This document shows positions 42,063 to 50,515 of a stretch of 64,000 nucleotides of DNA, one piece after another (the stretch's first letter is position 1; every line of letters starts with the position of its first letter). The notes beneath the pieces were generated by a model. That model made no database searches. It saw nothing but the letters and a program-made list of their open reading frames with translations, and was not told the origin of the DNA. Both the position numbers and the translations under genes were made by a program. Source of the DNA: Bailinhaonella thermotolerans (GTDB lineage Bacteria; Actinomycetota; Actinomycetes; Streptosporangiales; Streptosporangiaceae); contig NZ_QZEY01000001.1 of assembly GCF_003594875.1 (NCBI RefSeq), positions 496,001 to 560,000 of the forward strand. Direction: 5' to 3'.

Positions 42063-42962
42063 ATGGACGAGCCCGTCCCCGCCGATCTGCTGGAGATCGC
42101 CGACGCGCTGCTGCCGGGCGCGCGCCTGGACCGGGCGCGGTACGCGCGCGGCGGGATTCACGACGTCGTCCTGCTCCCTGATGTGGCGGCGGTGCGGGTG
42201 AGCCGGCGTCCCCTGGCCGCGTCGTCCATGCCGGGCCACGTCGAGGCTCTGCGGGTGATCGCGGCGGCCGGCCTGCCGTTCGCGGTTCCCGAACCGCTCA
42301 CCCCCGCCGTGCGGTTCGGGGAGCGTGCGGCGGTGGCCGTCTCCTGGATCGGCGGCGCGGAACTGCCTCCTGGGAAGGGCGATCCCGCGCGGATCGCCCG
42401 CCTTCTCGGGGCGCTGCGCGACCTGCCCGTCACCCCGCGACTGCGCGCGGTGCTCCCGTCGCCACGAGCCCACGACGGGCATTGGGCCCGCGTGCTGGCC
42501 GAGGAGGTCCTGCCCCGGCTGCCGGGCGAGTGGCGGCCGGAGGCCGAGCGCCGCCTCGCCGCGGCGGCGGCCCTGGAGGAGGTCCCGGACAGCCTCGTCC
42601 ACGGTGACCTCGCCGGAGGCAACGTGCACTGGGACGAGGACGGCCGGCTGATCGGCGTGATCGACTGGGATCGGGCGCACCTGTTCGACCCCGCGATCGA
42701 CGCCGCCTTCATGGCCTGGCACGGCTGGCACAACGTCCGCCAGGCCGTGGACCCGGCGACCTGCCACCGGGCCCGCGTCTGGGATCGCCTCTTCGGCGTC
42801 AACATCCTCTGCGCCGTCTTCCTCCTCGAGGGAAACCCCCTTCCCTCGGCCGACAGCTACGCGGACCACATCCTCGCGTGGCTGGAGGACTCCGGCACCG
42901 AAGAAGCGAACGCGCCCAAGCCCACCCTGCCCCCGATGAGCCGGCTCCCCTCAACCCGCTGA
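42063..42962 (+). CDS. Aminoglycoside phosphotransferase family protein
   Basis: 299 aa. Kinase-fold motifs: N-lobe ARYARGGIHDVVLL, catalytic loop LVHGDLAGGNVHW (Asp, Asn) and metal-binding VIDWDRAHLFDPAIDAAF. All the catalytic residues of the APH family are present. The substrate is unknown; many such proteins act on metabolites rather than aminoglycosides. GGAGGTGCCGCCGG precedes the ATG. It is a separate unit 289 bp after the SARP-type gene, with no divergent partner. Confidence 0.85.
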   Translation: MDEPVPADLLEIADALLPGARLDRARYARGGIHDVVLLPDVAAVRVSRRPLAASSMPGHVEALRVIAAAGLPFAVPEPLTPAVRFGERAAVAVSWIGGAELPPGKGDPARIARLLGALRDLPVTPRLRAVLPSPRAHDGHWARVLAEEVLPRLPGEWRPEAERRLAAAAALEEVPDSLVHGDLAGGNVHWDEDGRLIGVIDWDRAHLFDPAIDAAFMAWHGWHNVRQAVDPATCHRARVWDRLFGVNILCAVFLLEGNPLPSADSYADHILAWLEDSGTEEANAPKPTLPPMSRLPSTR

Positions 42963-43236
42963 GCCGCCCGGCGCCCCCGGCCGACCCGCCGCCAGAGCCC
43001 CGGCACGCCTCCGGCCGAGCGAGAAGCCGCAGGCGAAGCCACGGCGCCGGCCTCCGCAGCGCTCCCGACCGCCGGCTGCGCCTGGGCCCTGCGCGAACCC
43101 GCTCACGCCGTACGCGCAAGTGGTGGTCCGGTCGCTCCACGCCGCGCGGACAGGCGGAGATCGGAGTGGGGCCGGACAGCGGATAGACCGCGCGTCGGAC
43201 CTCGTCGCCGACGTCTCGAAGGCCGGCGAGCAGCGG

Positions 43237-44124
43237 TCAGCCGGGCTGTGGCGGCGTCGCCGTCGGTACGGCTCGCGCCTGGTGCGCGGACGGGGTGGGC
43301 GGGGCGGGGCGGGTCCAGGAGGTCAGGAGGTGGACGGCGGCCTCGGTGGTGCTGGCGGCCACCGGGACGAGGACGACCAGGCGCTGGCGGGAGTGGTCCG
43401 CGGGGGCGAAGTTCTCGTAGCCGAAGGTCACCGTGCCCAGGGCGGGATGCCGCAGGTTCTTCACCCCGTGGGTGCGGACGCTCACCTCGCGGGCGTTCCA
43501 CAGCGTGCGGAAGGTCTCGCTGCCCGCGCGGAGCTCACGGATCAGCCCGGCCAGGTCGGCGTCGCCGGGGTGCAGGCCGGCGGCCACCCGCAACTGGCCG
43601 GCGGTCTCGGCGGCCACCTCGTCCCACTCCACGTAGAAGGTCCTGCTCTCCGCGGCGAGGAACAGGCGCCGGGCCAGGTTCACCGGTACGGCCGGGGCGG
43701 GGTCGAGGGTGAAGAGGTGGGCGGCGACGGCGTTGGCGGCCAGGACGTCGAACCGGTCGTTGATGATCATCGCGGGGGCGTGGACCAGCTTCAGCATCCG
43801 GACCAGCTCGGGCCGCACCTCCCGCGGCCGGACCTCGCGCCCGGGGCGGTCCCGGACGGCGAGGGTGCGCAGGTGCTCGCGTTCGACCTCGTCCAGGCGC
43901 AGCGCACGGGCGAGGGCGTCGAGCACCTCGGGCGACGGCCGCCCCGTCCGCCCCTGCTCCAGCCGCTGGTAGTACTCCACGCTGATCCCGGCGAGCTGGG
44001 CGACCTCCTCCCGCCGCAGCCCGGCCACCCGGCGGCGGGCCCCGCCGGAGATCCCCACGGTCTCGGGCGTGATCCGGCCCCTGCGGGACCGGAGGAATGC
44101 CGCCAGTTCGTTCCGTTCTCCCAC
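43237..44124 (-). CDS. XRE family regulator with MmyB-like domain
   Basis: 295 aa. The N-terminal HTH has the family signature VAGLRREEVAQLAGISVEYYQRLEQGRTGRPSPEVL; the MmyB-type ligand domain follows (FDVLAANAVAAHLFTLDP, then FRTLWNAREVSVRTHGVKNLRHPALG). Same family as the regulator at 26618, but clearly a different subgroup (shorter N-terminus, longer basic C-tail). It is divergent from the dienelactone hydrolase-CMD pair, its likely target; no clear palindrome is seen in the 127-bp gap. Confidence 0.92.
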   Translation of the reverse strand: MGERNELAAFLRSRRGRITPETVGISGGARRRVAGLRREEVAQLAGISVEYYQRLEQGRTGRPSPEVLDALARALRLDEVEREHLRTLAVRDRPGREVRPREVRPELVRMLKLVHAPAMIINDRFDVLAANAVAAHLFTLDPAPAVPVNLARRLFLAAESRTFYVEWDEVAAETAGQLRVAAGLHPGDADLAGLIRELRAGSETFRTLWNAREVSVRTHGVKNLRHPALGTVTFGYENFAPADHSRQRLVVLVPVAASTTEAAVHLLTSWTRPAPPTPSAHQARAVPTATPPQPG

Positions 44125-44251
44125 AACGTCCAGTATGTCGATTTCGGTCCGGCCGAGGGTGGCCCTGGCCGTACCCGTATGAGCCGGGCCTGGGGCGTAC
44201 GCTCCGGCGCGGCCAGGCTCTCACTCGTCACCACGAGACGAGGAGATCACC

Positions 44252-45001
44252 ATGTGCCACGACACCGACAGCAGGCCGCCCGCCGCCCCCGTCGTCACCG
44301 GAGGGGTGGCCGCGCACGGGCCGCTGGAGATCGGCGCCGCCGACGGCAACCGGTTCCGCGCCTACCGGGCGCAGCCGGCCGTGCCGAACGGCCGTAACGT
44401 GCTGCTGCTGCCCGACGTGCGCGGTTTCCACCCGTTCTACGCCAGCCTGGCGCAGCGGTTCGCGGAAGCGGGCTTCCACACCCTGGTCATGGACTACTAC
44501 GGGCGCAGCGCCGGCGCCGGCGAGCGGGACGAGTCCTTCGACGGGTACGCCCACCTGCCCCTGCTGGAGCCGCACCACGTCGAGACCGACGCCGCCGCGG
44601 CCGCCGAGGCGATCAGGGCCTGGCACCCCGGCCCGCTGTTCAGTGTCGGCTTCTGCCTCGGCGGCGGCTACTCCTGGCGGCTCGGCGCCGCCGGTCTCGG
44701 CCTGTCCGGCTCCGTCGGCTTCTACGGCCCGCCCCGTTTCCTCGGCGACCGTACGGCGGAGCCGTCCGCGCCCCTGCTCATGCTGCTGGCCGGGGACGAC
44801 GTGGCCACCACGCCGGAGGAGTACGCCGAGCTGACCGCCACCTTCGACCGGGCGGGCAAGGACTACGAGGCGCACGTGTACGAGGGCGCGCCGCACTCGT
44901 TCTTCGACGACTCCTACGACCGGTGGCAGGAGGCGTGCGCCGACGCCTGGCACCGCGTCCTCGACTTCACCGCCCGCCACGCGGGGCAGGCCGGCGCGTG
45001 A
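44252..45001 (+). CDS. Dienelactone hydrolase family protein
   Basis: 249 aa. The alpha/beta-hydrolase elbow is FSVGFCLGGGYS with a Cys nucleophile, and LLAGDDVATTPEEY plus GAPHSFFDD supply Asp and His: a complete Cys-Asp-His triad. LLLPDVRGFHPFYASLAQRFAEAGFHTLVMDYYGR is the typical N-terminal half. It hydrolyses lactone or ester bonds, classically in chlorocatechol breakdown. The ribosome site GGAGATCACC precedes the ATG. It overlaps the CMD gene by 4 bp (GTGA), so the two are translationally coupled. Confidence 0.92.
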   Translation: MCHDTDSRPPAAPVVTGGVAAHGPLEIGAADGNRFRAYRAQPAVPNGRNVLLLPDVRGFHPFYASLAQRFAEAGFHTLVMDYYGRSAGAGERDESFDGYAHLPLLEPHHVETDAAAAAEAIRAWHPGPLFSVGFCLGGGYSWRLGAAGLGLSGSVGFYGPPRFLGDRTAEPSAPLLMLLAGDDVATTPEEYAELTATFDRAGKDYEAHVYEGAPHSFFDDSYDRWQEACADAWHRVLDFTARHAGQAGA

Positions 45002-45396
45002 ACGAGCGATACGAACGCGGGCTCGCGCGGCAGGCCGAACTCGGCGGGCCCGGAGCCACCCGGGCCCGTGCCTACGACGCCCTGGCGGACATCGCGCCCG
45101 ACCTGTCGCGGCTGGCGGTCGAGTTCGCCTACGGCGACATCCACGCCCGGCCCGGGCTCGACCCCGCCCGGCGGGAACTGGTCGTCCTCGGCGTGCTGAC
45201 CGCCCTCGGCGGGGTCGAGCCCCAGCTCCAGGCACACCTGGAAACGGCCCTCAACGTGGGCGTGCGTCCCGCCGAACTGGTCGAAGCGATCATGCAGGCC
45301 CTGCCGTACGCGGGCTTCCCCCGGGTCTTCGCCGCGATGACCGTCGCCCGGCGAGTCCTGCAGTCCCGCGACCTCCTCCCCGTCCCCCCACCCTGA
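44998..45396 (+). CDS. Carboxymuconolactone decarboxylase family protein
   Basis: 132 aa from a GTG that overlaps the upstream stop. CMD-fold signature: FAYGDIHARPGLDPARRELVVLGVLTALGG (a strong PF02627 match), then HLETALNVGVRPAELVEAIMQALPYAGFP. The AhpD-type CxxC pair is absent, so this is the decarboxylase or unknown branch rather than a peroxidase partner. With the dienelactone hydrolase it looks like a fragment of a beta-ketoadipate-like aromatic degradation route, but no other pathway genes are in the window. Confidence 0.9.
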   Translation: MNERYERGLARQAELGGPGATRARAYDALADIAPDLSRLAVEFAYGDIHARPGLDPARRELVVLGVLTALGGVEPQLQAHLETALNVGVRPAELVEAIMQALPYAGFPRVFAAMTVARRVLQSRDLLPVPPP

Positions 45397-45898
45397 CACC
45401 GGGTTCCGGTGTACGGCCAGAGCCCGCCCCTCCCTCCGCCCCAGCGGGGACGGATCCCCCTCCACCGAAGGCACCATCCAGGTCGTCGTCGATCGTCAGA
45501 GGGACGGGCTCAGTTCGTGGGACGGGGGACGGCGGGCCCAGGTGGCCCAGCGCCAGAGCCACTCCAGGGACCCTGGCGATGGCGCCCAGCCAGAGGATGG
45601 AGAACAACCCGCGGGCCGCCAGGGGCTCGATCTTCTCGATCACCCCATATCGGACCAGTGCCGAGCCCAGGAGGAACAGCCCGGCGATGAGCAGGGGCCA
45701 GCCCCCGCGACCGGAGCGGCGACACTCCTTGGGGGAGACGGCACCCCGGTCGCGGGCCGAGTCGGCGGCGAACAATAGCGCGGTGGAGCGGTATCGCCGA
45801 TTCGACGCCACTGAGCGATTGCCAGATCGCGACCCGAGCCGGAACCATAACGGTTCACTCCATGGGCGGGTAGACATGCCTGCGGCATCGCATCCCAT
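45290..45898 (-). CDS. Possible small membrane protein
   Basis: An open frame of up to 202 aa; an ATG at 45877 is an equally possible start. Its middle has two convincing hydrophobic stretches with good codon bias: WPLLIAGLFLLGSALVRYGV and GLFSILWLGAIARVPGVALALG. The C-terminal 60 residues are Gly/Arg-rich, and the frame overlaps the end of the CMD gene by 107 bp on the other strand, so that part may be a run-on. No family recognised. Probably a real but truncated or poorly bounded gene. Confidence 0.38.
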   Translation of the reverse strand: MGCDAAGMSTRPWSEPLWFRLGSRSGNRSVASNRRYRSTALLFAADSARDRGAVSPKECRRSGRGGWPLLIAGLFLLGSALVRYGVIEKIEPLAARGLFSILWLGAIARVPGVALALGHLGPPSPVPRTEPVPLTIDDDLDGAFGGGGSVPAGAEGGAGSGRTPEPGVRVGGRGGGRGTAGLAGRRSSRRRPGGSPRTAGPA

Positions 45899-45995
45899 GA
45901 TACTCAGGCATGGTGTAGCGCTCTAATGTGCGACGATAAGAGGTGAACAGGTCCTCCCCGTCCCGCAGTTCCTCTCGTCAGCCGGAGGCGCAGGC

Positions 45996-46583
45996 TTGAT
46001 CGATCCGCTGGTGCAGCATTATGTGCGGTTGATACGAACGCATGGATTGGACGAAGAGTTCTGCTACACGGTGGTGACGTCCGCTACCGGGCGGGTAACG
46101 CTGGAGGCCGTCGCGGAGTCTCTTGGCGCAGGCGGTGACACGTCGAGACGCCTGCGACTGCACGCTTGGGCCGACCACGACGATTCCCACGTCCTCCTTC
46201 CGCAGCAAATAGATCGCGCCGTTGCGATTCTCGAACCCTTCGGATACCAGGGAAATTCGAAAGACGTGTTGTCTCGGCTGAGCGAGCACGGCGAGGCATG
46301 GAATACGTTCTGGGACGTCAATATGCGCAGTGAGCTGATCTGTGCTGCCAAAGGAGAGCCGGTGGCAGGTCGCGACTTTCTTGAGCCTGACGAGAAATGG
46401 GGAAAGGATCGCGACCCGTTCGAACCACACAGACCCCTCTTGGCGGAGTACGCCGAGCTACTGGGAAGCCGCTATCCGAATGGTGCCGCTATGGCCGTCA
46501 TCGAACGTTGCAGTGGCGTCCACCTCCCCATTGACGCACTCACGGGCGAGCTCCCAGCCGTTCTATTGCCACTCGATCGCTGA
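45996..46583 (+). CDS. DUF6461-like hypothetical protein
   Basis: 195 aa from a TTG start behind GGAGGCGCAGGC. The middle, VAILEPFGYQGNSKDVLSRLSEHGEAWNTFWDVNM, resembles DUF6461 proteins (EPNGFQG ... S.fWNVN), which are common in actinobacteria and unstudied. The codons are less GC-biased than those of its neighbours (for example GTGCAGCATTATGTG early in the gene). Together with the next gene it forms a lower-GC island of about 1.2 kb. No signal peptide or membrane segment. Function unknown; an immunity or effector role is only a guess. Confidence 0.62.
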   Translation: MIDPLVQHYVRLIRTHGLDEEFCYTVVTSATGRVTLEAVAESLGAGGDTSRRLRLHAWADHDDSHVLLPQQIDRAVAILEPFGYQGNSKDVLSRLSEHGEAWNTFWDVNMRSELICAAKGEPVAGRDFLEPDEKWGKDRDPFEPHRPLLAEYAELLGSRYPNGAAMAVIERCSGVHLPIDALTGELPAVLLPLDR

Positions 46584-46686
46584 CCAGCCGGGAGATCGGC
46601 GCCGACAACAACCAGCGGCAGTACCATCGGCCTCATTGCCCAGGCCCGCCGTCAGGCGATTCAGAATCAAGAGCCGAGGAGTAACG

Positions 46687-47151
46687 TTGGCCACCATTAT
46701 CGAGGCAGCCACAGGAGCTATCGTCAGCGCCGGCTACCTTTTGATCGCGGGTGTCCGGGGAGACGAGGTTGTTGGATCGATCATCGGAGGCGAGATGCCA
46801 GGGCCCGGTGCTCGTGTCGCAGCAGAAAGAGATAGCCTCATTGCTGAAACGTACACCCCAAAGGGAGGGGCCGAGATATATGTCCGCGTGGAGCTGTGGG
46901 ACGGGAGCCCTTCCAGCGACTCGGAATGGACAGAGCTTTGGACGGGAAACCTATATCTAGACGTTGAGGAGATCTGGGTCGGAGATTATTGGGAGGAGGA
47001 TGGCGATGTCGTCAATCTACGTCTTCCCGGACCTGCGCGCAATTGGTCGGTCAGCCTCCTCCATAAAATCTTCAAGTCGGCGGACGCGGGCTTCGCAGAG
47101 GTCTTTCCAGGAGTTCAGTTCTACACCCTTCGGCTGTGGGAGACGAAATAG
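46687..47151 (+). CDS. Hypothetical protein in a lower-GC island
   Basis: 154 aa from a TTG behind GAGGAGTAACG; 103 bp after the DUF6461-like gene and in the same direction, perhaps one operon. The sequence is Trp/Glu/Asp-rich (VELWDGSPSSDSEWTELW, VEEIWVGDYWEEDGDVV), strongly acidic and beta-type, as are many immunity-like or phage-derived proteins. I recognise no family. Base composition is clearly lower in G+C than the surroundings, suggesting acquisition from elsewhere. Confidence 0.6.
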   Translation: MATIIEAATGAIVSAGYLLIAGVRGDEVVGSIIGGEMPGPGARVAAERDSLIAETYTPKGGAEIYVRVELWDGSPSSDSEWTELWTGNLYLDVEEIWVGDYWEEDGDVVNLRLPGPARNWSVSLLHKIFKSADAGFAEVFPGVQFYTLRLWETK

Positions 47152-47412
47152 GAACGCCTGACGCCGATTGATATTCATCGCCTGCGCGCGATCCAATCGC
47201 CCCGACAGGCAGCCATGTGGTGTCCGCGTGGAATCGGCGCTACGCCCTTCAACGTGCCAGAGAAGCACGCGGGCAGCGCCTCTGCGTCGCACGAGGCCGG
47301 ATGCGGCCCGATGGTGAGCTGCGGCGAGCCGGCCGGGGTGGAACCACAGCCTTTCAAGCGGCGGCAGGGGGTGCGGCGGAGGGGTGGCGGCGGAGCAGGG
47401 TTGGGCGTTTGC

Positions 47413-48378
47413 TCAATCGTCGTCGTGGGTGTGGCCGAAGGCTTGGCGGTAGTCGCGGGGTGGGAGGCCGACGTGGCGGGTGAAGTGGTGGCGCATGGTG
47501 AGGGCGGTGCCGAAACCGCAGCGGCGGGCGATGGCGGTGATGGGCAGGTCGCTGACCTCCAGGAGGTGTTGGGCGGCCAGGACGCGCTGGGTCAGGAGCC
47601 ACTGCAGAGGGGTGTCGCCGGTGGACTGCACGAAGCGGCGGGCGAAACTGCGCTCGGACATGCGCGCCAGGTCCGCCATTTGAGCGACGGTCCACGGGTG
47701 GGCCAGGTCGTTGAGAACTCGTTCGCGTAGCTTCGACAGGTCGTCGTTCTGGCCCTGGGCGGCCGGGATGGGGCGGGTGATGAACTGCGCCTGTCCGCCG
47801 GTCCGGAAGGGTGCGGTGACCATGGTGCGGGCGATCTCGGCCGCGGCGGCGGCGCCGTGGTCGCGGCGGACCAGGTGCAGGCACAGGTCGATGCCGGCGG
47901 CCACGCCCGCCGAGGTCCATACGGAGCCGTCCCCGACGAAGAGGACGTTGGGGTCCACGATCACGCCGGGGTGGCGGCGCGCGAGTTCCCCGGCGTCCAG
48001 CCAGTGCGCGGTGGCGCGGCGGCCTTCCAGCAGGCCGGCGGCGGCCAGCAGGAACGCACCCGAGCACAGGGACGCCACGGTGGCACCGCGGGCGTGGGCG
48101 GCGCGCAGCGCGGCCCGAACCTGCGGATGGACGGGCGCCGTGGGGTGCTGGACGCCGGGGACGACGACCAGGTCGCACTCGTCCAGCCCGTCCAGACCGT
48201 GGTCGGGAACGCAGGTCACGCCCGAGGTCATGGGGACCGCGGAGCGGTGCGGCCCGCAGGTGCGCAGCTCGAACCGCGGGACGCCGCGGGCGGTCCGGTC
48301 GAGCCCCCAGACCTCGGTGGCCACGGCGTAGTCGAACACGCGGACCTGCTCGGTGACCAGTACCCCCACGCGCATCAT
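47413..48378 (-). CDS. GlxA/FtrA-type transcriptional regulator (DJ-1/PfpI plus AraC)
   Basis: 321 aa. The N-terminal DJ-1/PfpI-like domain (1-190: MMRVGVLVTEQVRVFDYAVATEVWG, with ATVASLCSGAFLLAAAGLL holding the conserved nucleophile-elbow Cys) is fused to a C-terminal AraC domain (about 215-312: MADLARMSERSFARRFVQSTGDTPLQWL and ARRCGFGTALTMRHHFTRHVGLPPRDYR). It is a positive regulator type that usually controls an adjacent divergent gene, here an MFS transporter plus methyltransferase. The 104-bp gap shows no clear palindrome. The ligand is unknown. Confidence 0.93.
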   Translation of the reverse strand: MMRVGVLVTEQVRVFDYAVATEVWGLDRTARGVPRFELRTCGPHRSAVPMTSGVTCVPDHGLDGLDECDLVVVPGVQHPTAPVHPQVRAALRAAHARGATVASLCSGAFLLAAAGLLEGRRATAHWLDAGELARRHPGVIVDPNVLFVGDGSVWTSAGVAAGIDLCLHLVRRDHGAAAAAEIARTMVTAPFRTGGQAQFITRPIPAAQGQNDDLSKLRERVLNDLAHPWTVAQMADLARMSERSFARRFVQSTGDTPLQWLLTQRVLAAQHLLEVSDLPITAIARRCGFGTALTMRHHFTRHVGLPPRDYRQAFGHTHDDD

Positions 48379-48482
48379 GGCGGAAATCTATCCCACATTG
48401 GCGTTTCGGCCACTCACGCCTCCGGTGGCTCGCCGATCAGGCTGGACACCGATGTTTCCCGTCAGATGAGGAGTGCGGCGCC

Positions 48483-49649
48483 ATGCCGTTGGCTTTGTTC
48501 GCCCTGGCCGTCACGGCGTTCGGGGTGGGGACCTCGGAGTTCGCCATCATGGGACTGTTGCCGCAGGTCGCCCAGGGGGTCGGGGTGTCGATCCCGGACG
48601 CGGGGGGCCTGATCACCGGGTACGCCGCCGGTGTGATCGTCGGGGCGCCGCTGCTCACCGCCGCTTCGGCCCGGCTGCCGCGCCGTACGACGCTGATGAT
48701 CGTCGCCGCGCTGCTGGCGGCGGGCAGCGCCTTGTCTGCGGTCGCCTCCGGCTATGGCCTGCTGCTGGCGGCCAGGGTGGTCGCGGGCGTGCCGCAGGGG
48801 GCCCTGTTCGGGGTGGGGTCGGTGGTCGCGGCCCAGCTCGTCCCGCCGGAACGGCGTGCGAGCGCGATGTCGGTGATGTTCGGCGGGTTCACCATGGCGA
48901 ACGTGGCCGGGGTGCCGCTGGTGACCTGGCTGGGGCAGGCCGCGGGCTGGCGGGCGACGTTCTGGGCGGTCGCGGCGTTGGGCGCGCTGTCGATGGCCGG
49001 CATCGCCGCGCTGGTCCCGCGCCGGCTGCGGCCCGAGGACGAGACGGGACTGCGTTCGGAACTGGCGACGCTGCGGCGGCCCCAGGTCTGGCTCGCGATG
49101 GCGGTGACGACGGCGGGCTTCGGCGGCGTCTTCGCCTCCTTCACCTATGTCACGCCGATGATGACCACGGTCGCGGGCTTCAGCAGGTCCAGCATGACGC
49201 TGCTGCTGGTCGTCTTCGGGCTGGGCATGGCCGCCGGCAACCTGGTGTCGGGCCGGTTCGCCGGGCGGCGGCTCATGCCGAGCCTGTATGTGTTCCTGGC
49301 CGGGCTGACCGTCGTGCTGGGCCTGTTCGTGATGACGGCGCACAGCAAGGTCCTCGCCGCCTGCACCTTGTTCCTGCTGGGGCTGTTCGGGTTCGCGACC
49401 GTCCCGGCGCTGCAGATGCGCATCCTGGACAAGGCCACCGGCGCCCCCACCCTCGCCTCCGCGCTGAACCTGTCGGCCTTCAACATCGCCAATGGGCTCG
49501 GCGCCTACCTCGGCGGCATGGTGATCAGAGCCGGGTACGGCTACACCGCCCCCAACGCGGTCGGCGCGGTACTGGCCGCCACGGGGCTGGCCCTGGCCGT
49601 CTGCTCAGGACTGCTCGACGCGCGCGCCAAGGCGGTGATCGCCCGATGA
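48483..49649 (+). CDS. MFS transporter (AraJ/Cmx-like drug exporter)
   Basis: 388 aa with 12 transmembrane helices. GTSEFAIMGLLPQVAQGVGVSIPDAGGLITGYAAGVIVGAPLL is the typical start of the sugar-efflux/chloramphenicol-resistance-like group; the motif-A position reads SARLPRRTTL. GAGGAG lies nine bases before the ATG. Its stop overlaps the start of the methyltransferase gene (ATGA), so the two are coupled. It is divergent from the FtrA-like regulator. Predicted exporter; substrate unknown. Confidence 0.9.
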   Translation: MPLALFALAVTAFGVGTSEFAIMGLLPQVAQGVGVSIPDAGGLITGYAAGVIVGAPLLTAASARLPRRTTLMIVAALLAAGSALSAVASGYGLLLAARVVAGVPQGALFGVGSVVAAQLVPPERRASAMSVMFGGFTMANVAGVPLVTWLGQAAGWRATFWAVAALGALSMAGIAALVPRRLRPEDETGLRSELATLRRPQVWLAMAVTTAGFGGVFASFTYVTPMMTTVAGFSRSSMTLLLVVFGLGMAAGNLVSGRFAGRRLMPSLYVFLAGLTVVLGLFVMTAHSKVLAACTLFLLGLFGFATVPALQMRILDKATGAPTLASALNLSAFNIANGLGAYLGGMVIRAGYGYTAPNAVGAVLAATGLALAVCSGLLDARAKAVIAR

Positions 49650-50404
49650 GCGACACTCCCGGAACCGAACGCTACACGCCCGGCCACGACACCTCCGCCA
49701 TCGGATTCATGGCTGCGAGAACAGCCGAGACGCACGCACGGTTCTTCCTGCCGCACCTGTCTCCGGGAATGACCCTGCTGGATCTGGGGTGCGGGCCAGG
49801 CACCATCACCGCCGACCTGGCCGCCGCCGTCGCACCGGGACTCGTTCTCGGACTCGACCAGCAAGCCTCCCAGCTCGGCGGTGCACGCGACCTCGCGCGG
49901 CGGAGAGGCCTCACCAACGTCCGATTCCGGGAGGGATCCTGCTACGACATCCCGCTGGACGACGGATCGGTCGACCGCGTCTTCGCCCACGCCCTGATGG
50001 AACACCTCGCCCACCCGGCCAAGGCCCTGGCCGAGATCCGGCGGGTGCTGCGCCCCGGCGGCACGGTCGGACTCCGCAGCCCCGACTGGGGCGGCTTCCT
50101 GCTGAGCCCGTCTTGTGACGAGGCCGTCCGCGCCTACACGCGCCTGCAGCAAGCCAACGGCGGTGACCCCTTCGTCGGCCGCAAACTCGGGGAGTACCTG
50201 CTCGAAGCGGGATTCGAGCAGTGCCGCCTCGACGCCCACTACGAACGGTATGCCGACCCGGCCCGCATCGCGGGCTATCTCGCGGTCCAACTCGAGGCCG
50301 CGGACCAGGCCACCCCCGCTCGCCGGCTCCGCGACTGGGCCACCAGCCCAAATGCGATGTTCGCTCAAGCATGGGTCACCGCCATCGCCGAACGCCCCCG
50401 CTGA
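49646..50404 (+). CDS. SAM-dependent methyltransferase
   Basis: 252 aa, class I. The SAM motif I is LLDLGCGPGTITADLA (residues 44-59), the acidic loop VLGLDQQASQ, motif II DDGSVDRVFAHALMEHLAHP and motif III LRPGGTVGLRSPDWGG. The overall pattern is that of the UbiE/COQ5 and arsenite-methyltransferase-like group, but the Cys residues needed for arsenic are not obvious. It overlaps the MFS gene by 4 bp; export plus methylation of the same small molecule is a reasonable inference. Confidence 0.9.
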   Translation: MSDTPGTERYTPGHDTSAIGFMAARTAETHARFFLPHLSPGMTLLDLGCGPGTITADLAAAVAPGLVLGLDQQASQLGGARDLARRRGLTNVRFREGSCYDIPLDDGSVDRVFAHALMEHLAHPAKALAEIRRVLRPGGTVGLRSPDWGGFLLSPSCDEAVRAYTRLQQANGGDPFVGRKLGEYLLEAGFEQCRLDAHYERYADPARIAGYLAVQLEAADQATPARRLRDWATSPNAMFAQAWVTAIAERPR

Positions 50405-50515
50405 AACCTGAACGGGGAGGGGCCGCCTGGCAGCCAGTCACCGCCCGGCGGTCGCCGGCACCACCCCCGCCGAAGCGCAACACCCGCTCAGGGAGCTGCG
50501 AGGTCGGTGGCTGCC

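Noticed and set aside
31618-42962. The two APH-family genes as aminoglycoside resistance determinants
   Set aside because: Kinase motifs are present, but nothing in the sequence fixes the substrate and many family members are metabolic kinases.
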